A DNA stretch of 64,000 bases from Bacteroidota bacterium (GCA_023417785.1 JAEZEH010000098.1:1-64000), one strand, 5' to 3'; positions 33,311 through 42,698 are shown, numbered from the stretch's first letter. Notes: generated by a model from the letters alone, not told the origin. Numbers and translations are program-made.

Positions 33311-34191
33311 AGGCCTGGTCGCTTGAATAGTCGCGACCACAAACTCCGAATGAGCCCGAAGTCCTTATCCTTCATGAAGATCGGATAAGCCGCAACCATT
33401 GTCCAGGCAAAGTCGGGAAGGCCAAGCATCAGCCATATGACCATGTGAAAGAACAGGCCTGCAATAAGTGCGGGTAGCCGCGTTCGCTCGAAGCAAACCA
33501 GAGGGATAAAAAAAAGCTCAAATAATATAGTGGCCCAGGACATAACAAACTGTGTGCTGCTGTGTTCCAATAACGGTGTGAAGATCGGATTGAACATTAG
33601 GTCGAGGTGAGCAATATATTCGAAGGCTATACCGGAACGCCATAATTCGCTTGTAATTTTATCCCACCCACTGATCAGATAAATTGTCAGTACCTGAATC
33701 TGAATCAGGACCCGAGATGTATTGTAAATCGCAGTACGAACAATAGAAAAGTACTCGCTCCCGGGCTGGGGCCACCTCGACAGTGGTATCATCAGTCCCG
33801 ACAGAACAAGCAGGACAAAGTCAGCCCCATTGGTCGCGGGATAGCGCACCTTAAAAAAGCTAAGTACTATCCAGAAGAAGAGTGCATTGATGATGTAGTT
33901 GGGCCGTGCGATCAGACCAATGACTAAGATCACAGTACTGAAGAAGAAAAAGTAATCGGGATAGTCAATAGCAACGATAGCTGGCCAGAGAACAATCTTC
34001 CCGATCAACGAACGTGGAAACGATGCAATAGAGTCATAAAAAAAAACATCGCTCACCATCCACAGCCTTATGAACCGAAATAGCGCAACCAGAAACATCG
34101 CTTTTATGAACAGCGTGGTTGCACGACGGTGCCGGAAGTCCCCAGTGAAGTAGCTTGCAAGGGAATCGATAAACGTTGCAAGTTTATTCAT
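33307..34191 (-). CDS. HTTM-domain membrane protein
   Basis: About 294 residues with at least six hydrophobic segments. The arrangement, with an early RRATTLFIKAMFLVALFRFI, central IQIQVLTIYLISGWDKITS and WRSGIAFEYIAHLDLMF, and late LFFHMVIWLMLGLPDFAWTM, is that of HTTM (horizontally transferred transmembrane) proteins. These are related to vitamin-K-dependent carboxylase membrane domains and to SdpB of Bacillus. Function is unknown. The ATG at 34191 is used; another at 34203 would lengthen the overlap. It overlaps the end of the upstream small gene by 8 bases, so the two are translated from one message and probably work together. Confidence 0.72.
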   Translation of the reverse strand: MNKLATFIDSLASYFTGDFRHRRATTLFIKAMFLVALFRFIRLWMVSDVFFYDSIASFPRSLIGKIVLWPAIVAIDYPDYFFFFSTVILVIGLIARPNYIINALFFWIVLSFFKVRYPATNGADFVLLVLSGLMIPLSRWPQPGSEYFSIVRTAIYNTSRVLIQIQVLTIYLISGWDKITSELWRSGIAFEYIAHLDLMFNPIFTPLLEHSSTQFVMSWATILFELFFIPLVCFERTRLPALIAGLFFHMVIWLMLGLPDFAWTMVAAYPIFMKDKDFGLIRSLWSRLFKRPGL

Positions 34192-34732
34192 CGGCCGGAT
34201 CAAACTTCAGGTGAAATAACGTATCGGGTATGTGTTGCTTTAGCTCCGGTTTGTACCAGCGAACGATGTAGACCAAACTAAGAGAATCACTGTTGTGTAT
34301 TTCGGGATGACGTGATTCGGTGTAGTAGCGAAGTCTCCTGAACTCAGCGGACTTTTGCCACCCGGCTTTGCCGACAAGACTGCGGGCGCTTTCGCGGATC
34401 CGGTCACGGATACTTAGTTCCTGGGATTTCCAGGGGTTGTTCAGGTAACGCTGAACCAATGAATCGGTCATGTCGATATAGTGCCACTCTCCATTCTTGA
34501 GATAGCCTGAAACAATATGCTGAGATGCCTGAATGGCGTCTTCGCGAAAGAAGGGACCAATGTGAACAAAGTACTGGTAGCCTCGGGCAACTATCGACCT
34601 GCCCATCGGCCCCGGGGATGGAGAAAACGTTAGAAACAGAATTATCACCATATGAATTATCAACGCCCCAGCTATCAGAACGGCAAGCACCTTCCTGAAT
34701 ATGAAATGCGGCGGCGATGGTTTCTCTTCCAC
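34184..34732 (-). CDS. Small single-span membrane protein, partner of the HTTM protein
   Basis: A 182-residue product with one membrane segment (about 13-34, VLAVLIAGALIIHMVIILFL), followed by a soluble part rich in aromatic residues (GYQYFVHIGPFFREDAIQAS and GYLKNGEWHYIDMTDSL). I do not recognise a family with certainty. The plan, a short N-anchored protein next to an HTTM gene, recalls DUF5819 or SdpA-type partners. The genes overlap and share a near-consensus promoter upstream of this one. No toxin precursor such as SdpC is visible next to them. Confidence 0.6.
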   Translation of the reverse strand: MEEKPSPPHFIFRKVLAVLIAGALIIHMVIILFLTFSPSPGPMGRSIVARGYQYFVHIGPFFREDAIQASQHIVSGYLKNGEWHYIDMTDSLVQRYLNNPWKSQELSIRDRIRESARSLVGKAGWQKSAEFRRLRYYTESRHPEIHNSDSLSLVYIVRWYKPELKQHIPDTLFHLKFDPADE

Positions 34733-34754
34733 TGATAGAAATGATTCCCCGTTT

Positions 34755-34786
34755 CAAAGGTACTGTTTTTATGAGTTTTTTCGCAA
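34755..34786 (-). promoter_or_regulatory. Promoter of the HTTM gene pair
   Basis: On the minus strand TTG (34784-34786), 21 bases, TACCTTTG (34755-34762), an exact TAnnTTTG match, with 22 bases to the start codon at 34732. Confidence 0.55.
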
Positions 34787-34794
34787 CGCAGATC

Positions 34795-34809
34795 GCCGGC
34801 GAAGCCGGC
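34795..34809. repeat. Perfect GCCGGC-GAA-GCCGGC hairpin
   Basis: A 6-bp GC-only inverted repeat with a 3-base loop, just upstream of the promoter of the HTTM pair. No T-run follows on either side. It may be an intergenic repeat or an operator; the related string GCGAAGCCGGCC occurs in the gap near 5425. Confidence 0.4.
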
Positions 34810-34978
34810 ACCCAGCTTACCTTCCACAGGACGATCCGGTGATGATGCGGATTCACGTTCGATTTGGTTGACATCCGATTTTTATGGCATCGCCCCGGTC
34901 AGACCGCTCAAGGAAAAACTGTAACACAATAAAACGCGTTTCGTTGGATTGCTTTAGCATTCTAAATCAAGATTTTTG

Positions 34979-35707
34979 ATGAAAACCATAAACCCACTCC
35001 TGCCGAAATTAGTCTTAACCCTGGTATGTTACTTTTGCATTCAACTGGCATTCGCACAGAAAACTGCATTCCTGTTCGACCTTTCTCATGGTCAGAATGC
35101 ACGGATCGCAGAAGGCTGGAGGGATTCTCTTCTTGACAGCACCCGTCACACCCTCATCACGAATCAAAGTCAATTGAATTCCGAAGTACTGAAGGGCACA
35201 AGCGTTTTAATTCTGTTTTCCCCTACAATGCCATTCTCGGGATCTGAAAAAGAAACCATCCATTCGTTCATTAAGGAAGGAGGATCCCTTCTCCTGATGT
35301 TTGACGAAGAAAGACGAACTCCGTTGAACGTCGGGGTGAACGATATCATTTCGCCCTTTGGCGTTAAACTTACGGAAAACACTCCGGTACGGCATAACTG
35401 CGGAGCAATCGCCGAAGAAAGTATTATTTGTAGCGATCGTCGCGAGATTCCTTATAGCGGGGGTCGTTCCATAAAAGGGGGCAATGTAATAAGCAAGGTT
35501 CATGATCATGGTGATTATGTCCACTCCGCCTTCGTAAGCCTGGAAGGAGGCGGTAAACTCGTGGTAATGAGTGACGCGATGGCTGCCCTCCTTATGGGTG
35601 AACCTGATGGAATTCGCTTCAGCGGTACAGGGCCTTCTGATTCAAAATACTGGGGAAAAGACAGCGAAGTCTTTATGAAGGAAATTATCGCTTTTGTGGC
35701 TCAATGA
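34979..35707 (+). CDS. Secreted protein with a glutamine-amidotransferase-like fold (DUF4350-like)
   Basis: The 242-residue product starts at ATG 34979, directly after an in-frame TTG. It has a signal peptide (to about residue 26, ending LAFAQ) and then an alpha/beta region. FLFDLSHGQNARIAEGW, LKGTSVLILFSPTMPFS, FIKEGGSLLLMFDEERRTP and EGGGKLVVMSDAMAALLMG follow the pattern seen in the DUF4350/GldG-like class I amidotransferase-like folds that bind a ligand without catalysis; no Cys-His-Glu triad is evident. It should be periplasmic. It stands alone between the HTTM pair and the end of the exopolysaccharide operon. Function unknown. Confidence 0.7.
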   Translation: MKTINPLLPKLVLTLVCYFCIQLAFAQKTAFLFDLSHGQNARIAEGWRDSLLDSTRHTLITNQSQLNSEVLKGTSVLILFSPTMPFSGSEKETIHSFIKEGGSLLLMFDEERRTPLNVGVNDIISPFGVKLTENTPVRHNCGAIAEESIICSDRREIPYSGGRSIKGGNVISKVHDHGDYVHSAFVSLEGGGKLVVMSDAMAALLMGEPDGIRFSGTGPSDSKYWGKDSEVFMKEIIAFVAQ

Positions 35708-35768
35708 GACGACCCGACCAATTGAGGCTTGGCGTCTTGCATTCACGACTACGGTTTCAGTTTCCAAA

Positions 35769-36605
35769 CTACGTCGAGGCACCGGAAAAACGACTGTCTC
35801 GTTTCACTGCGTCTTGTCTTTCGTGTCGAGGTTTAAGTTTCTCTTCTTCGATGAGCCGAAGCGCAAACAGTATTTCCACCAAAGTACGTTGCAAGGTGTA
35901 GTGCCATCCCCTCCATCCATCAAGAATTGCCCGATTTACAATCAGACAGTAAAAGAAAACAAAAAGTGGTGCAAAGATCTTTGTCTTTCTAATTTTTATA
36001 ACCCACGGACTTTTATCATTAGTCTTGCTCATAATCTTACGACATTCCTTGATGGAATAGTTGTTCAAATTAGTCACCCACCGGCTGAGCGGCTTTCGAT
36101 CATCGTGCAGAATAAACGAAGTATAGGATCCCGTTGGGCCATGGATTCGCAATCGTTGGGTATGTCCATCGTCGAAATAGCTGCAGCAATCTTTCTTGAA
36201 CAGCACCGGTCTCGGAGTGGTATTATCCTTCGTAAGAGGTTTTCCAAATACGACGAATCTGAATCGCGTAGAAAAAGCAACGCGGTTGTTGTCGTGAATG
36301 AAATTTTTGGTTTCAGCGACGAATTCCGGTGTCAGAATGTAGTCGGCGTCAAGCGTAAGAACCCATTCACTTTCGACCAGTGAAAGACCATAGTTCCACT
36401 GATTACCATGCGTATCGAACTTGCGATAATGAATGGAAGTATTCGAGTACCGCTTGACGATATCCAATGTCCTATCTGTGCTGTAGCTATCGAGCACAAC
36501 GACATACGGGATCCATTTCAATTCATCCAGAACTCGCTCTATATTGTTTTCTTCGTTGAATGTTAGAATGAGTGCTGAGAGTTGTTTCCTGCTGATCTTT
36601 TCCAT
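35769..36605 (-). CDS. Glycosyltransferase family 2
   Basis: The GT-A fold of family 2 is clear: SALILTFNEENNIERVLDEL (about 9-28), VLDSYSTDRTLDIVKRY (about 36-52) and the metal-binding motif LTLDADYILTPEF near 80-92. RFRFVVFGKPL and the following HDDRKPLSRWV resemble LPS/EPS core transferases of the KdtX/WaaE type. A hydrophobic helix (FFYCLIVNRAILDGW, about 225) may touch the membrane. At 278 residues it is of usual length. It is the last gene of the long minus-strand exopolysaccharide operon, 51 bases after the previous gene. Confidence 0.88.
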   Translation of the reverse strand: MEKISRKQLSALILTFNEENNIERVLDELKWIPYVVVLDSYSTDRTLDIVKRYSNTSIHYRKFDTHGNQWNYGLSLVESEWVLTLDADYILTPEFVAETKNFIHDNNRVAFSTRFRFVVFGKPLTKDNTTPRPVLFKKDCCSYFDDGHTQRLRIHGPTGSYTSFILHDDRKPLSRWVTNLNNYSIKECRKIMSKTNDKSPWVIKIRKTKIFAPLFVFFYCLIVNRAILDGWRGWHYTLQRTLVEILFALRLIEEEKLKPRHERQDAVKRDSRFSGAST

Positions 36606-36656
36606 AAAAGTAAAATTTGTTCGGCGTCAAAACAAAATCACAATTTTACCAAAGGG

Positions 36657-37790
36657 TTATCCTGTATTTACCAGGTTGTAGTGTTCTACATATTTCGCTA
36701 TCAAATGGGTTTGGGAGAAAGCCTCGTTAATGACTGACCGGCCCTGCTGATTGACCGACAATCGCCTTTCAGTATCCTGATAAGCCTGAATGATTGTGTT
36801 ACGGATAGATTCGACATTCAAAGCAGTTACCCAACCCAGGTTGTTTTCTGATACGAAGGGAGATAGCCCTACTTCCTCAGAAATGAGAACCGGTGTACCG
36901 ACGTGCAATGCCTCGATCACCACATTTGCAAAATTCTCATTGTAGGATGTCAGTACAAAGGAATCACTGTTCATCAATTCAACGAATTTTTCTTCCCGCG
37001 ACTTCCATCCGAGCCATCGAACCTTTTGGGTGAGCTTAAGTTTGTCGATGAGCTTCTTCAGCGATTCAACATATCTATCGTCTCCGCTTCCGGCGATCTT
37101 CAGTTGCACATCGAAAGGAAGATTGGTCATGGACTCGAGCAAAAGTTCCAAACCCTTTTTAGGGTGAATCCGTGACAAATAGATCAGGGTAAAAACCTCG
37201 TTGGGCTCCTTCCTGATATTGATTTCCGGCAATAAAAGAATGTTGGGTAACAGGAAGCCTTTCCATCCCGGGATAAGCTTTACACACTCTTCATATTCTG
37301 CAGATGCCGTTGCATGGAATACCGCCTTTGCCAATGCCCTCCTCCCTAAAAGAGTATGAAGCCATCTTTTCTTGTTCGGGTTTGTGGATCTAAAGATGTA
37401 TTCGCTAAGCATTCCCCGGGGCGACACAATGATGCGAATGCGCTTAAAATGGCAAATCCATGCTGCGACCAGCACACAGAAATTCCACCAACTGTGAATA
37501 TGAACGGCGTCGAACTCTTGCCCGCAAGTCATAAGTTGCCGCCAAAGATCAGGACTCATATTGGTCGGATCTTTTGTAACCCGTTTGAAATAAGTAACCC
37601 TCACGCCGCTTACATCCTGCTCCACTCCGGCGGGAACATCCAATTCGATATCTCCATTTGCCGTAGTAGTGTACACATGCACTTCGTGACCTGCTTCCGC
37701 CAGTCCCTCGCACAGCCGTGCAACCGATTCGACCGGCCCCGCATAGATGTATGCTGGTTTGTAAGACGGTGTGATGTGGAGAATCTTCAT
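36657..37790 (-). CDS. Glycosyltransferase family 4
   Basis: GT-B fold, retaining family 4. The N-terminal acceptor half starts MKILHITPSYKPAYIYAGPV with the glycine-rich segment and AEAGHEVHVYTTTANG. The C-terminal donor half has TLIYLSRIHPKKGLELLLES (about 200-219) and the E-x7-E motif in ENFANVVIEALHVGTPVLIS near 285. It would transfer an activated sugar to the growing lipid-linked repeat unit at the cytoplasmic face; the sugar cannot be told. It lies 7 bases after the previous gene of the operon. Confidence 0.9.
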   Translation of the reverse strand: MKILHITPSYKPAYIYAGPVESVARLCEGLAEAGHEVHVYTTTANGDIELDVPAGVEQDVSGVRVTYFKRVTKDPTNMSPDLWRQLMTCGQEFDAVHIHSWWNFCVLVAAWICHFKRIRIIVSPRGMLSEYIFRSTNPNKKRWLHTLLGRRALAKAVFHATASAEYEECVKLIPGWKGFLLPNILLLPEINIRKEPNEVFTLIYLSRIHPKKGLELLLESMTNLPFDVQLKIAGSGDDRYVESLKKLIDKLKLTQKVRWLGWKSREEKFVELMNSDSFVLTSYNENFANVVIEALHVGTPVLISEEVGLSPFVSENNLGWVTALNVESIRNTIIQAYQDTERRLSVNQQGRSVINEAFSQTHLIAKYVEHYNLVNTG

Positions 37791-37797
37791 ATTGTGG

Positions 37798-39033
37798 TTA
37801 GTGGTTTGGTGCGACAGAATCAGGGCAAAGTGACGATTCTTTCAACCCATTAGTATCTTGTCCATTTTCACGGGCATTAAGAATGGCGTCATAAATTTTT
37901 TCTATTTGGTCGAGGGCACCAGACGTGTTGAATCGATTTGCGTTAATCTGACCAGCTTCCACCATTGCAAATCGCTCACACGGGGTCATACTCACCACGT
38001 CTTCCAAAACCTCCGCGCAGTCACAGGCCCACTGTTCCGTATTTTGCTTATCAAATGGCTGAACCGGGATCAGTGCAGCAGCTTCACCTGCAACTTCGGT
38101 CATCGGCATGCTGTTCGTAGTTATCACCGGACATGCACAGGCCATCGCCTCGGCTACAGGCCATCCGAAACCTTCGGCAATTGACGGAAACAGAAACACA
38201 GTCGCCCCGGAGTAGGCCGCCGGAAGAAACTGATCCTCCATATCGACGATAAAAAAGATATCCGACTTGAACGGCGACTGCTCATAAGCTGATGAAAGCC
38301 TCTTATCGGGAGATCTGCCAATCATGAGCAGCGGTAGTGTATGAGCAGTCGAAGACCTCCATTTATTATATATCTCAATTACACCGATCCTGTTCTTATA
38401 CCATTGGTTTCCTCCGACGTGAAGGATGTACCCGCTGGCCACATTCAGACTGATCCGTTGCGAGATAACCTGTCGCGCCAACGATGGATCTACCGGCTTG
38501 AATGATCTGTTCAGACCGTTGTAGACAACGGTTGAACTATGCGGTGATCGGGTAAGATACGAATGCAGATCTGTTCTTGTTTTCTCTGAAACGGAGATAA
38601 AGTTTAGTCCTTTTCTGTAACCACTTCGAATATATCTCTGATACATCCTTCCGGACCAGCGTGTTGGATTCTGAGGAATCATTCGGTTAGCCGAATGCTG
38701 GGCAAGGAAATCATGACAATGAATAACATTCGGGACTCCTGACGTGAGGGGAACCCAGGGACCGAGAGCATGATCCGTAAATACGAACAATGTTTTTTCA
38801 CGAAGGGATCTCATACGTCTTCGAACCCGAAAGGGAAAGATGATGAATTGGTCGATATAGCCCAGCCATTTTTGCATTCCTGAAGGCACGGGGATTCGCG
38901 AGAAAAATGATGCAGGTCTTAGGATTTCGACCGTATGACCGCGATGCTGCATACCCTCAGCCAGCATGGCGACAAATCGAGGCATACTCTGGGATTTCAA
39001 GAAAAGCGGATGGGACAAGAATACGATGTTCAT
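37798..39033 (-). CDS. Glycosyltransferase family 4
   Basis: A GT-B glycosyltransferase of 411 residues. Donor-half motifs are YILHVGGNQWYKNRIGVIEI (about 206-225), LLMIGRSPDKRL, and the E-x7-E stretch EGFGWPVAEAMACACPVITT near 288. The N-terminus MNIVFLSHPLFLKSQSMPRF and HRGHTVEILRPASFF is typical. The start overlaps the stop of the upstream wzy-like gene by 4 bases (ATGA, 39030-39033), indicating coupled translation. The donor sugar is unknown. Confidence 0.9.
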   Translation of the reverse strand: MNIVFLSHPLFLKSQSMPRFVAMLAEGMQHRGHTVEILRPASFFSRIPVPSGMQKWLGYIDQFIIFPFRVRRRMRSLREKTLFVFTDHALGPWVPLTSGVPNVIHCHDFLAQHSANRMIPQNPTRWSGRMYQRYIRSGYRKGLNFISVSEKTRTDLHSYLTRSPHSSTVVYNGLNRSFKPVDPSLARQVISQRISLNVASGYILHVGGNQWYKNRIGVIEIYNKWRSSTAHTLPLLMIGRSPDKRLSSAYEQSPFKSDIFFIVDMEDQFLPAAYSGATVFLFPSIAEGFGWPVAEAMACACPVITTNSMPMTEVAGEAAALIPVQPFDKQNTEQWACDCAEVLEDVVSMTPCERFAMVEAGQINANRFNTSGALDQIEKIYDAILNARENGQDTNGLKESSLCPDSVAPNH

Positions 39034-40415
39034 GCGTACACCTGATTAGTCGTTTCGAATGACGATGCTTTCGGTTTGTTCACTTCGCTCCTCCGCACCC
39101 GAAGTGATGCGAGGATCAACCCGCCGATCAGCGTACTGAACCCCAGGGTAGTCGGCTGGCCCCACTGCCCCTGCGGCAAAACTATGAGTCCAAAGCTAGC
39201 CAGCAACCACGGTAACGAATCGCCTTTCGCAAGTTTGCCGTAACATGCGAGAGAAAGACGAATGCTGAAAGCCAGTCGGATGAAGATCGCTGACAAGCCG
39301 AGGAACGGACCCATCTCGCCGATTAGCCTTCCCCATTCACCTTCCGAGATAAGATATAGCACCTCACCTTTGAGCAACATGCTTCCGGCGTTAGTTCCAA
39401 GACCCATCCCATATCCAAAGAATGGAAAAGAATCAGACTGGGTTAAGGCGCCGATCATGCCACCCAGATACCTGTCGAGAATTACGCCTTCAAGACCACC
39501 CTCAACATTACTTGCGGATTCGAACCGCGCCAGGAAAACATACAGGGCAGTTTGGAAAAAAGGTCTCTCACTGAGGACAGCTAATATGCCGGCGATACCA
39601 ATGATAGCAAGGATTATTTTACCAAGGTATTTTGGTTTTCGGGAGATGGTGAGCAATGCAAATATCACCGATACACCGACACCAAAAAAAAGTGACCGGC
39701 TAATTGAAAGAGGAACAGATATGAGTAGCCCTATCGTTGCGCAAAGCAATACGAGCTTGTTCGCCTCGCGCGGAGTGAGCCAGAAGTACAGGATATAGGC
39801 TCCGGCAAGTCCGAAAAAAAGCGACGTGCCGTTGGTAAAAGAGAACGTTGCGGAAGGCCTGAAATAACCCATAGCCCCGCTGAAGCCGGATCCTTCAAGT
39901 GCACCACCTACCCCCCGGTTTACCCATGCCGACTGCGGACTGGAAAACTGCAGCAGAATGAGGACGGCCATCGGCAGAACCATCCAGAGCAGCACGTTGC
40001 CCATCCGGATAACATCGTCGCGGGTGAAGACTCTGCCGATGGCGAAAATGAGCGGGTAATGAATCAGGAGGATCCGGGCGCCAAACAATGTCACCGCGAG
40101 GTTGCCGTGCCCGAGCAACACCGCAGTAAATATTCCGATAACACCGATACCGATCATCCCGGTGAGGTAAAACGTACGGGGCAACAATCCCTGTCTCCAG
40201 GCCACTAGCACAACGTATACCGCCAACGGATCACGTATAATCAACAATGGCGTTGCCAAAGAAGGGAGAAACCATTTGCGTAATGCCCCTTCCAGAATAA
40301 GCAGGAGAAAGTATCCCCAGATCGCAACTTTCAACCCAAGGAGTTGATCCGTCGCGACGCTGTCTTTGGCAGGTGCAGTAGCTTGATCGTTGATATCAGT
40401 ACCGGGATAGTACAT
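39030..40415 (-). CDS. O-antigen ligase / Wzy-type polysaccharide polymerase
   Basis: A 461-residue protein with about 12 hydrophobic segments and few polar stretches, such as KVAIWGYFLLLILEGALRKW (about 29-48), LGKIILAIIGIAGILAVLSE (about 258) and LPWLLASFGLIVLPQGQWGQ (about 410). A large external loop lies near 280-370 with GYGMGLGTNAGS. This plan fits the Wzy/WaaL superfamily, which joins repeat units on the periplasmic face. It is the only candidate polymerase in the operon. Its start overlaps the upstream transferase end by 20 bases and its stop overlaps the downstream transferase start by 4. Confidence 0.78.
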   Translation of the reverse strand: MYYPGTDINDQATAPAKDSVATDQLLGLKVAIWGYFLLLILEGALRKWFLPSLATPLLIIRDPLAVYVVLVAWRQGLLPRTFYLTGMIGIGVIGIFTAVLLGHGNLAVTLFGARILLIHYPLIFAIGRVFTRDDVIRMGNVLLWMVLPMAVLILLQFSSPQSAWVNRGVGGALEGSGFSGAMGYFRPSATFSFTNGTSLFFGLAGAYILYFWLTPREANKLVLLCATIGLLISVPLSISRSLFFGVGVSVIFALLTISRKPKYLGKIILAIIGIAGILAVLSERPFFQTALYVFLARFESASNVEGGLEGVILDRYLGGMIGALTQSDSFPFFGYGMGLGTNAGSMLLKGEVLYLISEGEWGRLIGEMGPFLGLSAIFIRLAFSIRLSLACYGKLAKGDSLPWLLASFGLIVLPQGQWGQPTTLGFSTLIGGLILASLRVRRSEVNKPKASSFETTNQVYA

Positions 40416-41661
40416 GCTCGATGGGGTTCAGTGTCCGCATTATAGTGTTTGCGAGTTCTTCTCCATAAACCTCCCATGGCCGTCTCTGCGCTGTAAGCAA
40501 CGCTTCATGCCCGACATCTCGTACCAGAGAAGGCCGGGTTAATAAGTCGTCAAAAGAATTTTCAAGTGCATGCGTGGAGCCAGCTTCGACAAGCCAACCG
40601 TTTCTGCCATGGTCAATGAATTCCGGTCCAGCCGTGCGATCCGTCGTTATGACCGGCGTTCCCTGAGACATCGCTTCGGTAATTACCAGCCCGAAACCCT
40701 CAAAGAGAGAAGGAAAGACCAGCACATCATGTGATCGCATAGTAGCGAGAATCTCATTATGTGGCATACCTGGAATCCAGGTGTGGCGCTGAAGTTCGGT
40801 ATCCAGAGCACGACAGGTTTTCGATGGCTTGCTGCCGACTAATGTCAGAGAGATGTGTTTGGAAACTTTTCGTGCCGCGGCAAACAAATAAGCGAGTCCT
40901 TTTCGCTGCGAAAGGCTACCAACAAAAAGCAATTTCAACGGACCGCCTTGTTTCCGTTTTGTTTCACGAGCTTCCTTTCTTGCGGGAGGAAATCCATACG
41001 GAATGATATCTATCGGAGCCAGTAAGCCCGGATATTCATGAAGAGTCTTAGCCGTGAAACTACTGGCAACTATTATCCTATCCGCCATCGCCAGCTCTTC
41101 GTCTTTCCGGCGAAGTTTCTCATCTGAGTTTTGGAGGCCGGTCAGGGTCGTGGCCCACTCCGGCCATTTGTCTTTCTCCTCGTTCAGGATACGAATACCG
41201 CTCCGCCAGTATCCAATAGGAAGGTCGTAAAGGCAAGTCATACCGATTTCCCGCGCCGTTCTGAAGGTAAGATACGCCCCATCTTCGTACGCGTACACGG
41301 CGCACCTCTCCCGCTTTTTTCTCAACTGTGTGGCTACCCGTCGATCCAGCTCGCGGTAAACGGCATCAATACACAATGGACCACGCTCGTGCCGGGTCAA
41401 TGCGTTGATGCCGGTTTTGAGCGCAATCAGCCTTGCCACCTCGAGCCATGGCCAGGTGTGCGTCACCGCCTGAATCCTTGTATCGTACCGCCTGCGTGAC
41501 AGGTCGGCGAAAAACTTAATGTGGCTGAGACGATCCATCCAGCCGTCCGGAAAGCTTGCGATGGTTGTGTTGAAAGACTCTACCAATCCTTCGTTGGCAA
41601 GACCAATCGCCGCTGCGCGAACGTTCTGATTTCCGGTTGGGTGTGACATCAGTACTTTCAT
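40396..41661 (-). CDS. Glycosyltransferase family 4
   Basis: A 421-residue GT-B protein. The donor half begins KLLFVGSLSQRKGLAYLFAA (about 245-264); VFPSLFEGFGLVITEAMSQG (about 310-329) holds the E-x7-E motif, followed by TPVITTDRTAGPEFI. The N-terminus is atypical (MKVLMSHPTGNQNVRAAAIG) and the acceptor half is rich in Arg, as in transferases acting near membranes. It lies 2 bases after the previous gene and overlaps wzy by 20 bases. Substrate unknown. Confidence 0.9.
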   Translation of the reverse strand: MKVLMSHPTGNQNVRAAAIGLANEGLVESFNTTIASFPDGWMDRLSHIKFFADLSRRRYDTRIQAVTHTWPWLEVARLIALKTGINALTRHERGPLCIDAVYRELDRRVATQLRKKRERCAVYAYEDGAYLTFRTAREIGMTCLYDLPIGYWRSGIRILNEEKDKWPEWATTLTGLQNSDEKLRRKDEELAMADRIIVASSFTAKTLHEYPGLLAPIDIIPYGFPPARKEARETKRKQGGPLKLLFVGSLSQRKGLAYLFAAARKVSKHISLTLVGSKPSKTCRALDTELQRHTWIPGMPHNEILATMRSHDVLVFPSLFEGFGLVITEAMSQGTPVITTDRTAGPEFIDHGRNGWLVEAGSTHALENSFDDLLTRPSLVRDVGHEALLTAQRRPWEVYGEELANTIMRTLNPIEHVLSRY

Positions 41662-41663
41662 AT

Positions 41664-42698
41664 CTATTCAGCTGTTGCTCCATGGATAATTTCGAGATAC
41701 CGTTGTGAAATGAATTCGGGCTGATGGTTTGAAAGGTGTGCTGCACCTGCATTGCGAAGCCGTTGTTCAGTAGACACTGAAGTGCAGAGTTCTCTCATGC
41801 AATCCGCGAGCGCTTTTTCGCTGCCTCGTGGAAAGACCATTCCCGCCGGTCCTACCGCGTCAGGCAGTCCGCCGCCGTCTGAGACGATAGGCACGCAACC
41901 GCAAGCCATTCCTTCAAGCGCAACGTTGCCAAAAGGCTCTTCCCACAATGACGGCACGACAATAAACCGGTGCTCATTCATACAAGTGACTAACGCTTCA
42001 CCAGACAACGCACCCGCAAACCGCACCAAGTTTTCGAGACACAGCTTGCTAACCAGGCTCTCCAGTCTCTCGCGGTCCGGGCCATCGCCTACGATAGTAA
42101 GCGAGACATTCCGCGCGATTCCGTTACTATTCTCAGCACGCCTCAGGTCGCCTATTGCCTTAATAGCCAGATCGACACCCTTATCGGAGACGAGTCTGCC
42201 GAGGAAAACAAAATCGCGACTACGCGCAACATCCTTTTGTATCCGAAAAAGATTCGAGCGGAAAGGATTACCAATCACCCGTGCCTCAGGCCAGCATTTT
42301 CGTCTCACCGCGTCACTGACAGCGATTACAGCGCCGGCGCGTTTCAGCCAATTAAGTTTCAGGCGATCTTGCCAGGCGAGATCCCCATTGCTTCGGGATA
42401 TCCAGGTTCTTAACGCAACGACGGAGGTCTTTTTCAGAAGTAAGGCGGGCCAGGCAAGTCGCAAACAGGGATTATTTTCAAAGACAACGTCTGCCCACTG
42501 GTGTTCCCTGATCAAGTCAACCCAGGCCGGTTTCCGCTTTACCACGAAATGAAATTTTCTATCCTCCCCTCCCTCCGACCACGTCAATAGCCGAACCTTA
42601 TGTCCTGCCGCGGAAAATGCTTCTGCCAGGATCTCCGAGTTGACCTCAATCCCGCCGATGTCCGGATAAAACCTATGAGACAGAAACAGGATTTTCAT
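41664..42698 (-). CDS. Glycosyltransferase family 4
   Basis: The 344-residue product begins at ATG 42698 (MKILFLSHRFYPDIGGIEV), which overlaps the upstream stop by 4 bases; the frame runs on to 42791 but that part is inside the neighbour and unlike the family. DFVFLGRLVSDKGVDLAIKA (about 175-194) starts the donor half, and PSLWEEPFGNVALEGMACGC (about 245-264) holds the E-x7-E motif. A retaining GT-B transferase of the exopolysaccharide operon; sugar unknown. Confidence 0.9.
   Translation of the reverse strand: MKILFLSHRFYPDIGGIEVNSEILAEAFSAAGHKVRLLTWSEGGEDRKFHFVVKRKPAWVDLIREHQWADVVFENNPCLRLAWPALLLKKTSVVALRTWISRSNGDLAWQDRLKLNWLKRAGAVIAVSDAVRRKCWPEARVIGNPFRSNLFRIQKDVARSRDFVFLGRLVSDKGVDLAIKAIGDLRRAENSNGIARNVSLTIVGDGPDRERLESLVSKLCLENLVRFAGALSGEALVTCMNEHRFIVVPSLWEEPFGNVALEGMACGCVPIVSDGGGLPDAVGPAGMVFPRGSEKALADCMRELCTSVSTEQRLRNAGAAHLSNHQPEFISQRYLEIIHGATAE

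Noticed and set aside
34795..34809. GCCGGC hairpin as a terminator
   Set aside because: There is no T-run after the stem on either strand.
35694..36383. 229-residue plus-strand frame opposite the GT2 gene
   Set aside because: It lies across a clear glycosyltransferase and its composition (many Ser/Arg/Phe) is that of a reverse-strand shadow.
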